Positions 1 through 7,613 of a stretch of 33,706 bases of DNA are shown here, piece after piece (the stretch's first letter is position 1; the number at the start of each line of letters is the position of its first letter). The notes beneath the pieces were generated by a model. It worked only from the letters and a program-made list of their open reading frames with translations, searched no databases and had not been told where the DNA came from. The DNA comes from JAPWJZ01 sp035626855 (GTDB lineage Bacteria > Pseudomonadota > Alphaproteobacteria > Micavibrionales > UBA2020), in contig DASPMW010000180.1 in NCBI GenBank assembly GCA_035626855.1, positions 1-33,706 on the forward strand, given 5' to 3'. The translations under genes and the position numbers were made by a program.

Positions 1-2841
1 GCGGGCGATCTTGAAAAGGCCAAGATGATCAAGGCCTGGATCCTGCACCCCGAGCAGCGCAACGAGCTGTTCTATGATTACGTCGGCGTGTTCCTGACCA
101 AGGAAAAAGAACTGCGCAAGAAGCTGACCACGAAAAACACGAGCGCCGCGCAGGAAATAATGGAGCGAGAAGGCCAGCGTCTGATGGAGGGGATCGAAGC
201 GATCGCCAACATGAACGTCGCGCGCGGCACGGAATCGATCCTGCGCCTGACCGGCGCGATCCTCGAGAAATATACCGAGAAAAAACGCAGCCTCAACCTG
301 CTCGATTACGACGACCTCGTGCATCACGCCAACCAGATGATGAACAAGAAGGACGCGGCGGGCTGGATTTTGCAAAAGCTGCCCGGCAACATCAAGCATA
401 TCCTCGTCGACGAGGCGCAGGACACAAACCCCGACCAGTGGAACCTCGTGCGCGGCATCGCGAATGAATTTTTCACGAACCCCGCGCGCCAGCAGTCGAA
501 GGACAACACGATCTTCGTCGTTGGCGACGAAAAGCAGTCGATTTTCAGCTTCAAGCGCGCGGACCCGAAGGAATTCAATACCAACAAAAAAGTCTTCGCC
601 GACCTCGTGAAACAGGCGGGCGGCAAGTGGCGCGAAGTCGATATGGAGATCGCGTTCCGATCCAGCCCCGCGGTCACGCAGGCGGTGGACGCCGTCTTCG
701 CCAATCCCGACGCCGCCGACGGCTTGTTCTTCAAGGACGAGGCGGAGGAAAAGCAGGTCCACCACACGCCGTTCCGAAAGGGGCAGGCGGGCGTGGTCGA
801 GGTGCACCCGATCCTGCGCCCGGCCGAACAGGAACCGGCCAGGCCGTGGTCGCTGCCGCTCCAGATGGAGCCGGGCCACGATACCGCCGCCGAAATGGCC
901 GACAAGATCGCCGACCAGATCAAGGGCTGGCTCGATGGCGGGGAAGAGCTGGAATCACGCAAACGCCCGATCAACCCGGCCGATATTCTCATTTTGGTGC
1001 GCCGCCGCTCGGGCTTTGTCGATGAAATGGTGCGCGCGCTGAAAAAGCGCGACATCCCGGTCGCGGGCGCGGACCGCATGAGCTTGCGCGAACAAATTGC
1101 GGTCATGGACCTCGTTGCGCTCGGCGAAACGCTGCTGTTCCCCAAGGATGATTACAAGCTCGCCGCCGTATTGAAATCGCCGCTGCTGGGATTGAGCGAC
1201 CAGCAGCTGGAAGACTTGGCCGTCAACCGCCCCGCGACGCTGTGGGAGGCGCTTGAAAAACGCAGCAAGGGGCGCGATGCCGCCGCGAAGCCGTATCGCG
1301 AGGCGTTCGACTATCTCTCGAAGCTGCAGCAGAACCTCAATTCCGAGCGACCGTACGAATTTTATTCCTCCGTGCTCATGAACCCCGCGCCCGGTAATGC
1401 GAAATCGGGGCTGAACGCGATGTTCGGGCGCCTTGGGTTTGAAGCGGAAGATCCGCTCGTCGAATTCCTCAACGCGGTCGAGCGCTACGAGAAGATCCAC
1501 ACGCCGTCGCTGCAAGGTTTCCTCGCTTGGCTCGATGCCGGCGAGGCCGAAGTGAAGCGCGAGATCAATCTCAACCCCGAACAGCCGCGCGTCCATATCA
1601 TGACCGTGCATGGCGCGAAGGGGCTGGAGGCACCGATCGTCATTTTGCCAGACACGACCGGCCTGCCCGAAGACAATAACCGCGCGCGCCCGCGCTTCCT
1701 CTGGCCGGATGAGGGCCGCGACGTGCCGCTCTGGGTGCCGCGATCGGATCTTGAAAGCAAGAGTTTCTCCGCCGCCCGCGACAAGGCGGAGCTGGAGCGC
1801 GACCGCGAATTCCGCCGCCTGATGTATGTCGCGATGACACGCGCAGCGGACCGTTTATACGTCTATGGCTACCAGAATTCTGAGCGCGATTCCGAGAAGA
1901 GCTGGTATTCGCTGATCCGCAAGGGCCTTGCGCAGAACCTGAAGGATGATGTCCATTTCATCAAGCCGCCAGCTGCTCCCGCCGCGAATGACAATAAATC
2001 GCCCGCTGCCGATTTCGAAAAAGTGGCAACACCCGCCGCGCTTGATAAAGACGCGCCCGATGACGGGCAGACGATTTTGCGTTTCGGCGTGAAGCAGACG
2101 GCGAAGCCGAAGCCCGACGGACTGAAACCGGCTGCCAAGGCGAAGCCGGTCAGCATCCCGCTCTGGGCGCGCCATGCGCCGAAACCGGGCGAAGCGCCGG
2201 TCAAGAAATTCCGCCCTTCCGAATACAAGGCGGGCAACGACGATTACGCCGCGCCCTCGCCGCTGGAGGGGGAGGGGGAAACCTATTTCCGCCGCCTTGG
2301 CACCGTTGTGCATGAACTGTTCGAATTCCTGCCGGCGCTCGACGCGTCGGAGCGTGAAGCGGCGGCCCGCAAATACCTTGCCAAGCCCGCGCACGGGTTG
2401 AGCGAGAAAGACCAGAACGCCGCCGCGCGCGAAGTGATGAAGATTTTGAACGATCCCGAATTCGGCGCGCTGTTCGGCCCCAATTCGCGCGCCGAAGTCT
2501 CGCTGACCGGTTTGTTCGACAAGGACGGGCAGAAGCAGATGATGTCCGGCCAGATCGACCGGCTCGTGGTCGATGACAAACAGGTGCTCGTCATCGATTT
2601 CAAGAACAGCGTCAAGCCGCCGAAAAACGCGGGCGATGTCTCCGAGAAATACATCATGCAGATGGCTGCCTATCGCCTCGCCCTGCAGCAGATTTACCCC
2701 GACCGCGAAATCAAGGCCGCGCTGCTCTACACCCGGTCTGCGAAGCTCGTGCCACTTGATACCAAGACGCTGGATGGCGCGCTCGATAAAATGGGGCTGA
2801 AGCCGTATAAAAAGCTGGATATCAAGGGGCCGAAGATTTAA
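1..2841 (+). CDS. addA: Double-strand break repair helicase-nuclease AddA, 3' part (5' end outside window)
   Basis: The reading frame is open from base 1, so the gene starts upstream and about 946 codons are visible. It encodes the UvrD/Rep-type helicase and nuclease subunit of AddAB, which processes double-strand ends for RecA recombination. Visible superfamily 1 helicase motifs are DEAQDT (motif II, near 412), VGDEKQSIFSFKR (motif III, near 520), the TVHGAKGLE motif (near 1600) and YVAMTRAADR (motif VI, near 1830). The Walker A motif lies outside the window. The C-terminal third has a PD-(D/E)XK nuclease signature: GQIDRLV followed by VIDFKN (near 2590) and the downstream QMAAYRLAL motif. 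A linker rich in A, P and K (about 1960-2260) joins helicase and nuclease parts. The family in alphaproteobacteria is usually paired with addB upstream, which is not visible here. The call is secure. Confidence 0.96.
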   Translation, partial: AGDLEKAKMIKAWILHPEQRNELFYDYVGVFLTKEKELRKKLTTKNTSAAQEIMEREGQRLMEGIEAIANMNVARGTESILRLTGAILEKYTEKKRSLNLLDYDDLVHHANQMMNKKDAAGWILQKLPGNIKHILVDEAQDTNPDQWNLVRGIANEFFTNPARQQSKDNTIFVVGDEKQSIFSFKRADPKEFNTNKKVFADLVKQAGGKWREVDMEIAFRSSPAVTQAVDAVFANPDAADGLFFKDEAEEKQVHHTPFRKGQAGVVEVHPILRPAEQEPARPWSLPLQMEPGHDTAAEMADKIADQIKGWLDGGEELESRKRPINPADILILVRRRSGFVDEMVRALKKRDIPVAGADRMSLREQIAVMDLVALGETLLFPKDDYKLAAVLKSPLLGLSDQQLEDLAVNRPATLWEALEKRSKGRDAAAKPYREAFDYLSKLQQNLNSERPYEFYSSVLMNPAPGNAKSGLNAMFGRLGFEAEDPLVEFLNAVERYEKIHTPSLQGFLAWLDAGEAEVKREINLNPEQPRVHIMTVHGAKGLEAPIVILPDTTGLPEDNNRARPRFLWPDEGRDVPLWVPRSDLESKSFSAARDKAELERDREFRRLMYVAMTRAADRLYVYGYQNSERDSEKSWYSLIRKGLAQNLKDDVHFIKPPAAPAANDNKSPAADFEKVATPAALDKDAPDDGQTILRFGVKQTAKPKPDGLKPAAKAKPVSIPLWARHAPKPGEAPVKKFRPSEYKAGNDDYAAPSPLEGEGETYFRRLGTVVHELFEFLPALDASEREAAARKYLAKPAHGLSEKDQNAAAREVMKILNDPEFGALFGPNSRAEVSLTGLFDKDGQKQMMSGQIDRLVVDDKQVLVIDFKNSVKPPKNAGDVSEKYIMQMAAYRLALQQIYPDREIKAALLYTRSAKLVPLDTKTLDGALDKMGLKPYKKLDIKGPKI

Positions 2842-2862
2842 TCCTTTTAAATTTGGTGCCGC

Positions 2863-3225
2863 TTGTCGCTTAATATCAGAAAATTAAAATCGATTTTCGC
2901 GTCTAGCCAGAACAGGGAACTGCGGGTATGGACGAACACCGCATTGACGATTTCCGTCGCTTACTGGTTTTACGGCATCGCATCGTTTTGGCTGTGGGGT
3001 CGTGGCGGCTCCTCTCAGCCATCTTTGTGGTGGGGATGTAGCCAAGGCGCGCGGCTCGGCCATATTGGGTTGTTTGTCGCTTGCTTTTTCGGCTCTATCA
3101 TCGTGCCCATTCTGTGCCGCTGCCGCGGCTATATGATGCTGGCGATTTTATCAATTTTCCTGACGTTTCTCCTGTTTCAGTGGTTGGGACCGATTGTCGC
3201 AGGGACTAAAGAGCTAGGATGCTGA
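2863..3225 (+). CDS. Small hypothetical membrane protein
   Basis: A 120-residue frame begins with TTG 21 bases after the addA stop. It has a basic N-terminus (RKLKSIF) and about three hydrophobic segments, near residues 25-45, 67-86 and 90-110, with a tryptophan- and glycine-rich stretch between the first two (FWLWGRGGSSQPSLWWG) and several cysteines. I do not recognise a family. Base composition is clearly less G+C rich than in addA, and no strong Shine-Dalgarno is seen, so it may be a recent acquisition or a poorly expressed orphan. The membrane pattern argues that the frame is real, but expression is unproven. Confidence 0.5.
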   Translation: MSLNIRKLKSIFASSQNRELRVWTNTALTISVAYWFYGIASFWLWGRGGSSQPSLWWGCSQGARLGHIGLFVACFFGSIIVPILCRCRGYMMLAILSIFLTFLLFQWLGPIVAGTKELGC

Positions 3226-3365
3226 ATTACCCTTGTTTTCGGGAGAGGGGACTACCGGCTTCCTTTGATAGAAATTTAATATATAAATCTTGTGGCGTAG
3301 CCACCCACTAGTGACCTCTCCTTTGAGAGAAGGTTAGGGTGAGGGTATTTCACCGGAGAACATAA
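3226..3365. other. Intergenic spacer with A+T-rich core and GAGAGG-type repeat fragment
   Basis: The spacer holds an A+T-rich core near 3275-3292 and a stretch reading CTCTCCTTTGAGAGAAGG (near 3318) followed by TTAGGGTGAGGG, which resembles dispersed intergenic repeats of alphaproteobacteria. The Shine-Dalgarno CCGGAGAA lies just before the next ATG. No gene is seen. Confidence 0.4.
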
Positions 3366-4235
3366 ATGTCAGAAAAACTCGGCTTCATCGGCCTCGGCAT
3401 CATGGGCCTGCCAATGGCGATCAACTTGCGCAAGGCGGGCTACAGCGTCGCGGCGTGGAACCGCACGGCGATCCGCGGCGAGCCACTGGCGGAGCTGGGC
3501 GGAACGATCTGCGAAAGCGCGAAAGAGGTCGCGGAAAACGCTGACATCATTTTCACCTGCGTCTCCGACACGCCCGATGTCGAGCATGTGATTTTCGGCG
3601 CGGGCGGGATTATCGGGGGTTTAAGAGCGGGCTCGGTCGTGGTCGATATGAGCACGATCTCGCCGGAGGCGACGCGCGACTTCGCCAAGCGCCTTGCCGC
3701 GAAAAATATCGAGATGCTGGATGCGCCGGTTTCGGGTGGTGAAACGGGCGCGATCGCGGGGACTCTTTCTATTATGTGCGGTGGCAAACCGGATGTCTTC
3801 ACGCGCGTGAAGCCTTATTTCGAAAAGATGGGGAAGAATATCATTCATGTCGGCGACCACGGCGCGGGGCAGGTGGCGAAGGCCTGCAACCAGGTTGTCA
3901 TCGCCGTCACGATCGAGGCGGTTGCCGAGGCGCTGCTGCTCGCCGAGAAATCGGGCGTGGATGCGGCGAAGGTGCGCGATGCGCTGCTCGGCGGCTTCGC
4001 GGGCTCCAAGGTGCTCGACATTCACGGCAACCGCATGCTCACGAACAATTTCGCGCCGGGCTTCAAGGCGCAGCTGCACCGCAAGGATATGGGCATCGTC
4101 ATGGAGACGGCGAAGAAGGCGGGCCTCGCGCTGCCGGCCGCGACGCTTGCGACGCTCAACCTCGACGCCGTCATCAAGAACGGCGACGGCGAGCTTGATT
4201 CATCGGCGATCTATAAAGTTCTCAAAAAAGCATAG
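3366..4235 (+). CDS. NAD(P)-dependent 2-hydroxy-3-oxopropionate reductase / 3-hydroxyisobutyrate dehydrogenase family protein
   Basis: The 289-residue protein has the usual length of the beta-hydroxyacid dehydrogenase family. The N-terminal Rossmann motif GFIGLGIMGLPMA (residues 6-18) binds NAD(P). The substrate-binding signature DAPVSGGETGAIAG (119-132) and the catalytic-lysine motif GAGQVAKACNQ (Lys172) are intact, as is the C-terminal helical motif FKAQLHRKDMG. Members reduce tartronate semialdehyde or oxidise 3-hydroxyisobutyrate in the cytosol; sequence reading cannot tell these substrates apart, although the pattern leans to GarR/GlxR. The start follows a good Shine-Dalgarno (CCGGAGAA). 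It stands alone, with no glyoxylate or valine pathway genes beside it. Confidence 0.9.
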   Translation: MSEKLGFIGLGIMGLPMAINLRKAGYSVAAWNRTAIRGEPLAELGGTICESAKEVAENADIIFTCVSDTPDVEHVIFGAGGIIGGLRAGSVVVDMSTISPEATRDFAKRLAAKNIEMLDAPVSGGETGAIAGTLSIMCGGKPDVFTRVKPYFEKMGKNIIHVGDHGAGQVAKACNQVVIAVTIEAVAEALLLAEKSGVDAAKVRDALLGGFAGSKVLDIHGNRMLTNNFAPGFKAQLHRKDMGIVMETAKKAGLALPAATLATLNLDAVIKNGDGELDSSAIYKVLKKA

Positions 4236-4330
4236 CGTCATCCTTCGCTGCGCTCGGAATGACAGGGGGAAGGGAAGTTTTTTGCCTCAACCCCCTCTCC
4301 CGTCCAGAGGAGAGGGGGTGGGCACGAACA
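4236..4330. repeat. Dispersed repeat fragment and a 10-bp inverted repeat
   Basis: A stretch at 4236-4264 reads CGTCATCCTTCGCTGCGCTC followed by GGAATGACA, related to the repeat at 7452-7526. At 4291-4318 CCCCCTCTCC and GGAGAGGGGG form a perfect 10-bp hairpin with an 8-base loop. No T-run follows on either strand, so it is not a clear intrinsic terminator, though it could help end transcription of the dehydrogenase gene. Confidence 0.55.
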
Positions 4331-4401
4331 CACCTCTCTATTTATCCTTTTACGCGCCGGCCTCGTTACGGGGGGCCAAGGTCGCAAAATTCCAAATAGG
4401 C

Positions 4402-4587
4402 AAAGGCCCGGGCGTCGTTAGGGCGACGGTCGCGGGCCTTTGAACGCTGCTGCAATGACGGGGGTTTCGTTTCATCGACCCCGGTTCTGTTTTTGCGTGC
4501 AACAGTATTCCTAAGGCCGTTTCAGACACCCTATAACCGGACAGACGAGAAACGAGCGGAAATCGTTCTGCCGTAGCGGAGTGCCGT
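4402..4587 (-). ncRNA. Candidate structured small RNA of about 186 nt, family unassigned
   Basis: No protein gene lies here, yet a minus-strand promoter (4594-4622) points into the stretch and a strong hairpin closes it. The hairpin is AAAGGCCCG (4402-4410) with CGGGCCTTT (4433-4441), plus an inner CGTCG/CGACG stem (4413-4417, 4424-4428). Inside the region, written on the plus strand, CCGGTT (4481-4486) pairs with AACCGG (4535-4540), enclosing a smaller CTGTT/AACAG stem-loop (4487-4491, 4501-4505). GGGGT (4461-4465) can pair with ACCCC (4478-4482), overlapping the first stem by two bases. The final hairpin has only a weak U-tract, so the 3' end is uncertain. I found no tmRNA, SRP RNA or RNase P hallmark. 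Transcription would run toward, and antisense to, the tail of the upstream convergent transcript. Confidence 0.5.
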
Positions 4588-4593
4588 AGGTAT

Positions 4594-4622
4594 TTTGTAC
4601 CATGCCCTGCCGCTTATGTCAA
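4594..4622 (-). promoter_or_regulatory. Sigma70-type promoter with no downstream ORF
   Basis: On the minus strand TTGACA (4617-4622) is followed by exactly 17 bases and TACAAA (4594-4599). The start site would be near 4587. The promoter points away from the protease gene, whose stop is 75 bases behind it, and no minus-strand ORF lies ahead, which supports an RNA gene. Confidence 0.65.
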
Positions 4623-4696
4623 TTTTATGCCAGAAAGCGCCGTATTTTCAGCGTTTTCTTGCGCGGGGCGGACGCACGGAGAGAGGGGGCGATTCT

Positions 4697-5860
4697 CTAG
4701 CGCCCCGCGCCCCGGCTAGTGACGACTGGGCGGTCGCGGTCCATTTTCATGGTGATGGAAAGATAGGCGTAAAGGTCGCGGATCGCGAGCACGCCCATGA
4801 ACTGTCCCTCGCGCGCGACCAGCAGCGAATCCTTGCCAAGCTTGCGCATGAGGTCGAGCGCGTCGGCCGCGCTGGAATCGGGATCGACGGTGTTTTCGTC
4901 GTTGACCTTCTCCATCACGCTTGCGACGTGGAGGAAGCCCCACTTGTGCCGGTCGATCGCGAGCACGCCCTGCAGCGTGACGATGCCGACGAGGCGGTCC
5001 TTGTCGACCACCGGGAAAAGCTTCTGGTAGTGCTTGTAGAAATAACCGTCCACGAGCTCGGCGATAGTCAGGTCCGGCGACACGGCGATGATCTGGCTGT
5101 GCATGAAGCGCGTGACTTTTTCCAGGTTCAGGAGCGAGCGGCTTTCCGTCTGGCGCACGGCGTAAAGTCCCGCGCCATAAACGAAATAACCGAACAGGCC
5201 GTACCACATGCCCTGCACCATCTGGTTGTACCAGCAGATCTTGTAGATCGCATAGCCGAGCAGCAGATAGGCAAAATTCGCGCCAAGCGAGGAGGCGATG
5301 CGCGTGGCAAGCACGAGGTTATCCTTGTACCACCAGATCGCGGCGCGCAAGGCCCGCCCGCCGTCGAGCGGGAAGGCCGGCACCATGTTGAAGATCGCGA
5401 TCACCATGTTGAGCATGCCGAGATAGTCGAGCACCTGGCTCGCAGGCTCCGTGCCGAACTGCATGACATAGAGCCCTTCGCAGGCCCAGAAAAACAGCGC
5501 CATGATAAAGCTCATGGCGGGGCCGGCGAGCGCCATCAGGAACTCGCCCTTGGGGTGCGAGGGCTCCCCCTTCATTTCGGCGACGCCGCCGAAGATGAAC
5601 AGCGTGATGCTCTCGATCGGCATATGATAGTATTCGGCGATGATCGCATGCGCGACCTCGTGCGCGATGATCGAGATAATGATCCCCACGAGCGTCAGCC
5701 CCGCCATCACCTGGTACACCTCGGGCTCCTGCCCGAAATATTTCACGGGAAAGAAATTATTCGCGAGCGTCCAGAAGATCAGGATGGACAGGAAAATCCA
5801 GCTGGCATCCGCCTTGACGGGGAAGTTGAACACTCGGAACAGGGTGACGCGCTTGAACAA
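4697..5860 (-). CDS. Site-2 protease family (M50) zinc metalloprotease with two CBS domains
   Basis: The 387-residue protein is a polytopic intramembrane protease of the M50 family. The zinc motif HEVAH is at residues 67-71 and the second-site motif PLDGGRAL near 164-171; hydrophobic segments lie near 20-37, 50-66, 108-130, 147-163, 195-212 and 217-233. A CBS pair, usually a sensor of adenine nucleotides, fills about residues 250-370. The start is taken as TTG at 5860: GAAGG stands just ahead of it and the protein then begins MFKRVTLFRVFNFPVKADASW-like, as in relatives. The frame stays open to 6253, but that extension has no family features and runs antisense into the lipoprotein gene. The substrate is unknown; related proteins cleave membrane-bound regulators. 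Confidence 0.9.
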   Translation of the reverse strand: MFKRVTLFRVFNFPVKADASWIFLSILIFWTLANNFFPVKYFGQEPEVYQVMAGLTLVGIIISIIAHEVAHAIIAEYYHMPIESITLFIFGGVAEMKGEPSHPKGEFLMALAGPAMSFIMALFFWACEGLYVMQFGTEPASQVLDYLGMLNMVIAIFNMVPAFPLDGGRALRAAIWWYKDNLVLATRIASSLGANFAYLLLGYAIYKICWYNQMVQGMWYGLFGYFVYGAGLYAVRQTESRSLLNLEKVTRFMHSQIIAVSPDLTIAELVDGYFYKHYQKLFPVVDKDRLVGIVTLQGVLAIDRHKWGFLHVASVMEKVNDENTVDPDSSAADALDLMRKLGKDSLLVAREGQFMGVLAIRDLYAYLSITMKMDRDRPVVTSRGAGR

Positions 5861-5920
5861 GGGGTGCCTTCGAAAATTCTGGTGAGTTTGCGTAACGCGG
5901 GGGTCAACGAATAATCCGCT

Positions 5921-5949
5921 TTGCCGCCGGCCGCGTTCTCTACTAAAAT
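5921..5949 (+). promoter_or_regulatory. Sigma70-type promoter for the lipoprotein gene
   Basis: TTGCCG (5921-5926), 17 bases, then TAAAAT (5944-5949) gives a likely start site near 5956, about 19 bases before the ATG. The element lies in the 114-base gap between divergent genes. Confidence 0.5.
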
Positions 5950-5974
5950 ATAGCGAAGCCGTGGAAAACAAGAC

Positions 5975-6514
5975 ATGAAAATCGCTTCCCTGCCGCGCGT
6001 GCAAACGACCCGACTGCTGCTGGCGTTCCTTCTGCCGCTTGCGCTTGGCGGCTGCGACCGCCTGCCGGACCTCGCGCAGTATTTCCAGCCGAAACCGCAG
6101 TACAAGACGCTCGATAGCGAGGTTGCCTCGCTCGCAGCTCCCGCCCCCGCCGCTGCCGGCAGCTCGCTCTATTGCACGGTCGGCCGGGGGTCGGCCAAAT
6201 TCGGCCGCAACTGGAAGGATTTCAGCGACACCCAGTTCCGCCTGACCCCGCAAAGCCGCGCCAATGTGGCGCTGCCCGCCAAAAAGGGCGGGGAGGAAAT
6301 GGCTTTCCAGGCGATGTTCGACCTCGAGGGGCAGAAACTGCTGTTCTGCCCCGTCGTGCAGGGCGACCCCGACGACAAGGTCGCCTGCGCCAGCATCTAC
6401 GCCCTCGACGACGACCTGCAGGCCGGCATCAAGCGCACCTTTGACATTCCCGACGCCGTGCGCGGCGGGGCGATTACTTGCGCTTATAAGACCGAAAATC
6501 TGAAAAAGCTGTAA
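5975..6514 (+). CDS. Predicted lipoprotein of unknown function
   Basis: The 179-residue protein has a lipoprotein signal: basic residues to position 13, a leucine-rich core and the lipobox L-G-G-C with Cys27 as lipidation site. A proline/alanine linker follows (about 45-62). The mature part has no domain I recognise; it has cysteines in SLYCTVG, LLFCPVV, VACASI and ITCAYK, an even number that could form disulfides in the periplasm. The Shine-Dalgarno is GGAAAA. The last 12 codons are repeated at 7271-7308 behind the next gene, suggesting rearrangement. It is divergent from the site-2 protease gene; a functional link is possible but not shown. Confidence 0.75.
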   Translation: MKIASLPRVQTTRLLLAFLLPLALGGCDRLPDLAQYFQPKPQYKTLDSEVASLAAPAPAAAGSSLYCTVGRGSAKFGRNWKDFSDTQFRLTPQSRANVALPAKKGGEEMAFQAMFDLEGQKLLFCPVVQGDPDDKVACASIYALDDDLQAGIKRTFDIPDAVRGGAITCAYKTENLKKL

Positions 6515-6553
6515 GCGGGCGATATTCGGCGACGCCCTTTGTTTTGCGAGTAA

Positions 6554-7180
6554 ATGAAAGCGCTTTTTCTCACAGTTTTATCGCTACTTTTTAGAATTTG
6601 GCTCGTGTTGGCAATAATAGCCAGCCTACTGCAAGCCCTTCTCGTGCGAAGCACAGTGGTAAACTACCGGGTCACTGTCTCCATACAGACGCCTGAAGGA
6701 CTAAAAACGGGCTCTGCCGTTCGGGTTGCAAAGTGTGTTCATGAAGAACGTATTCTTCCCCAGCAGGGAGGTACGAGTTGTTTTGTGTCGCGCGGGGAAG
6801 CTGTCGCTATAGACTTGGGAACGCGGGGCATTGTATTCAGCTTGATGGAAATAGGGTATCGAGGCAGGTCGGGTGGCGAGGCGGCTTACATCATTTCCGC
6901 GTTAAAAAACGTCCGCGAATTTGACGTGCCGCGAGAGGATTATCCCAAGTTCGTGATTTTTGGGGATATAAAGGATGTTGCGACGGTGAGAAGCCTTTAT
7001 TCGCCTGAAACCAAATCATACTCTTTCGAGTCCCTCGGGCCCGGGGTGGACGTAAAGGGCTTCAAGATAGAAACTGCGTACCGCTGGCCTGACTACAAGA
7101 TTCTCGAATATTTGCCATGGTTAAAGGAGAGGGAAGAATTCATCGCCCTGCAGGACGGTCGAGACACGCGCAAATTGTAA
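6554..7180 (+). CDS. Hypothetical protein with N-terminal membrane anchor
   Basis: The 208-residue frame starts with ATG and a hydrophobic N-terminal segment (about residues 4-30: MKALFLTVLSLLFRIW then LVLAIIASLLQALLV), followed by an extracytoplasmic part containing YRVTVSIQTPEGLKTGSAV, a pattern I associate with uncharacterised proteins of proteobacteria. Base composition is visibly lower in G+C than both neighbours, with many AAA, ATA and TTT codons. It lies between the lipoprotein gene and a second copy of that gene's 3' end, so it was probably introduced by insertion or recombination. No strong Shine-Dalgarno is seen. Function unknown. Confidence 0.65.
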   Translation: MKALFLTVLSLLFRIWLVLAIIASLLQALLVRSTVVNYRVTVSIQTPEGLKTGSAVRVAKCVHEERILPQQGGTSCFVSRGEAVAIDLGTRGIVFSLMEIGYRGRSGGEAAYIISALKNVREFDVPREDYPKFVIFGDIKDVATVRSLYSPETKSYSFESLGPGVDVKGFKIETAYRWPDYKILEYLPWLKEREEFIALQDGRDTRKL

Positions 7181-7262
7181 CAAACAATTGCGCAGGGATA
7201 AATTTTTGACCGGTGATAAATGGCAGCTCGGGTACTAGAGGCGCACCCGAACTAGCAGTCTC

Positions 7263-7308
7263 AGCCGCCACTTGCGCTTATAAGACGGAAAATCTGAAGA
7301 AGCTGTGA
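7263..7308 (+). pseudogene. Remnant: second copy of the 3' end of the lipoprotein gene
   Basis: Bases 7270-7306 match 6476-6512 at 35 of 37 positions and encode the same last residues (TCAYKTENLKKL) followed by a stop. Both differences are at third codon positions (ACC/ACG, AAA/AAG) and are silent, and the stop is TGA in place of TAA. Upstream of 7263 the frame no longer resembles the lipoprotein. This is a 3' fragment of a paralogue or of a diverged allele. Confidence 0.75.
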
Positions 7309-7321
7309 CCTTTCATTCCAT

Positions 7322-7420
7322 CGTCATCCCCGCGCAGGCGGGGATCCATGATGACTGGCAAGGGAAATAGCGGTCCTTTGTCCACCCCTGTTGGATCCCC
7401 CCGCCTGGGCGGGGATGACG
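7322..7420. repeat. Inverted pair of REP-like repeats (GTCATCCCCGCG type)
   Basis: CGTCATCCCCGCGCAGGCGG continues to 7350 and its inverted relative occupies 7392-7420, ending GGGGATGACG. Each copy is itself a small palindrome (CCCCGC...GCGGGG) and the pair encloses about 40 bases. A related pair sits at 9266-9342. Confidence 0.75.
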
Positions 7421-7451
7421 CGGAGGAGGGCGGGGATGGCGATAACGAAGT

Positions 7452-7526
7452 GTCATCCTGAGCGCAGCGAAGGATCCCCCTTTCTTGCCGCAAAAAAGGG
7501 AGATCCTTCGCTACGCTCAGGATGAC
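7452..7526. repeat. 75-base near-perfect inverted repeat (GTCATCCTGAGCG type)
   Basis: The left arm (7452-7476) and right arm (7502-7526) are reverse complements at 24 of 25 positions. Pairing goes on inward through CCCTTT/AAAGGG, so the whole element can fold into one long hairpin. The sequence belongs to a widely dispersed intergenic repeat type that gives rise to spurious ORFs. A related partial copy is at 4236-4264, and a fragment at 7538-7553. Confidence 0.85.
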
Positions 7527-7562
7527 ATGGAATGCGGGGCTGCGCTCAGGATCACAAGGCAT

Positions 7563-7598
7563 AAAAAAAATCCCCCGGTTCTAAGGCCGGGGGATTTT
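7563..7598 (-). terminator. Intrinsic terminator of the 7614-9008 gene
   Basis: AAAATCCCCCGG (7567-7578) and CCGGGGGATTTT (7587-7598) form a 12-bp stem with an 8-base loop. On the minus strand it is followed by a run of eight T (7563-7570). It stands 15 bases after the stop of the minus-strand gene. Confidence 0.92.
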
Positions 7599-7613
7599 GG
7601 ATTTTATCAGAGC

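Noticed and set aside
4402..4587. tmRNA, SRP RNA, RNase P RNA or 6S RNA as identity of the RNA candidate
   Set aside because: No tag-peptide frame or GGTTCGA arm, no GGAAGGGAGCAGC-type SRP loop and no RNase P core were seen. 6S could not be excluded firmly by eye, but no match to its central bubble pattern that I know was found.
4595..5914. 439-residue plus-strand ORF opposite the M50 protease
   Set aside because: Rich in H, R, D and V in the manner of antisense frames of G+C-rich genes; the protease on the other strand has clear motifs.
5861..6253. N-terminal extension of the protease frame by 131 codons
   Set aside because: It runs antisense into the lipoprotein gene, crosses that gene's promoter, has no membrane or family pattern, and a Shine-Dalgarno-backed TTG exists at 5860.
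7278..7562. 94-residue minus-strand ORF containing VILSVAKDL and RGILRCAQDD
   Set aside because: This is the well-known false ORF produced by the GTCATCCTGAGCG inverted repeat; it has no start signal and spans two repeat elements.
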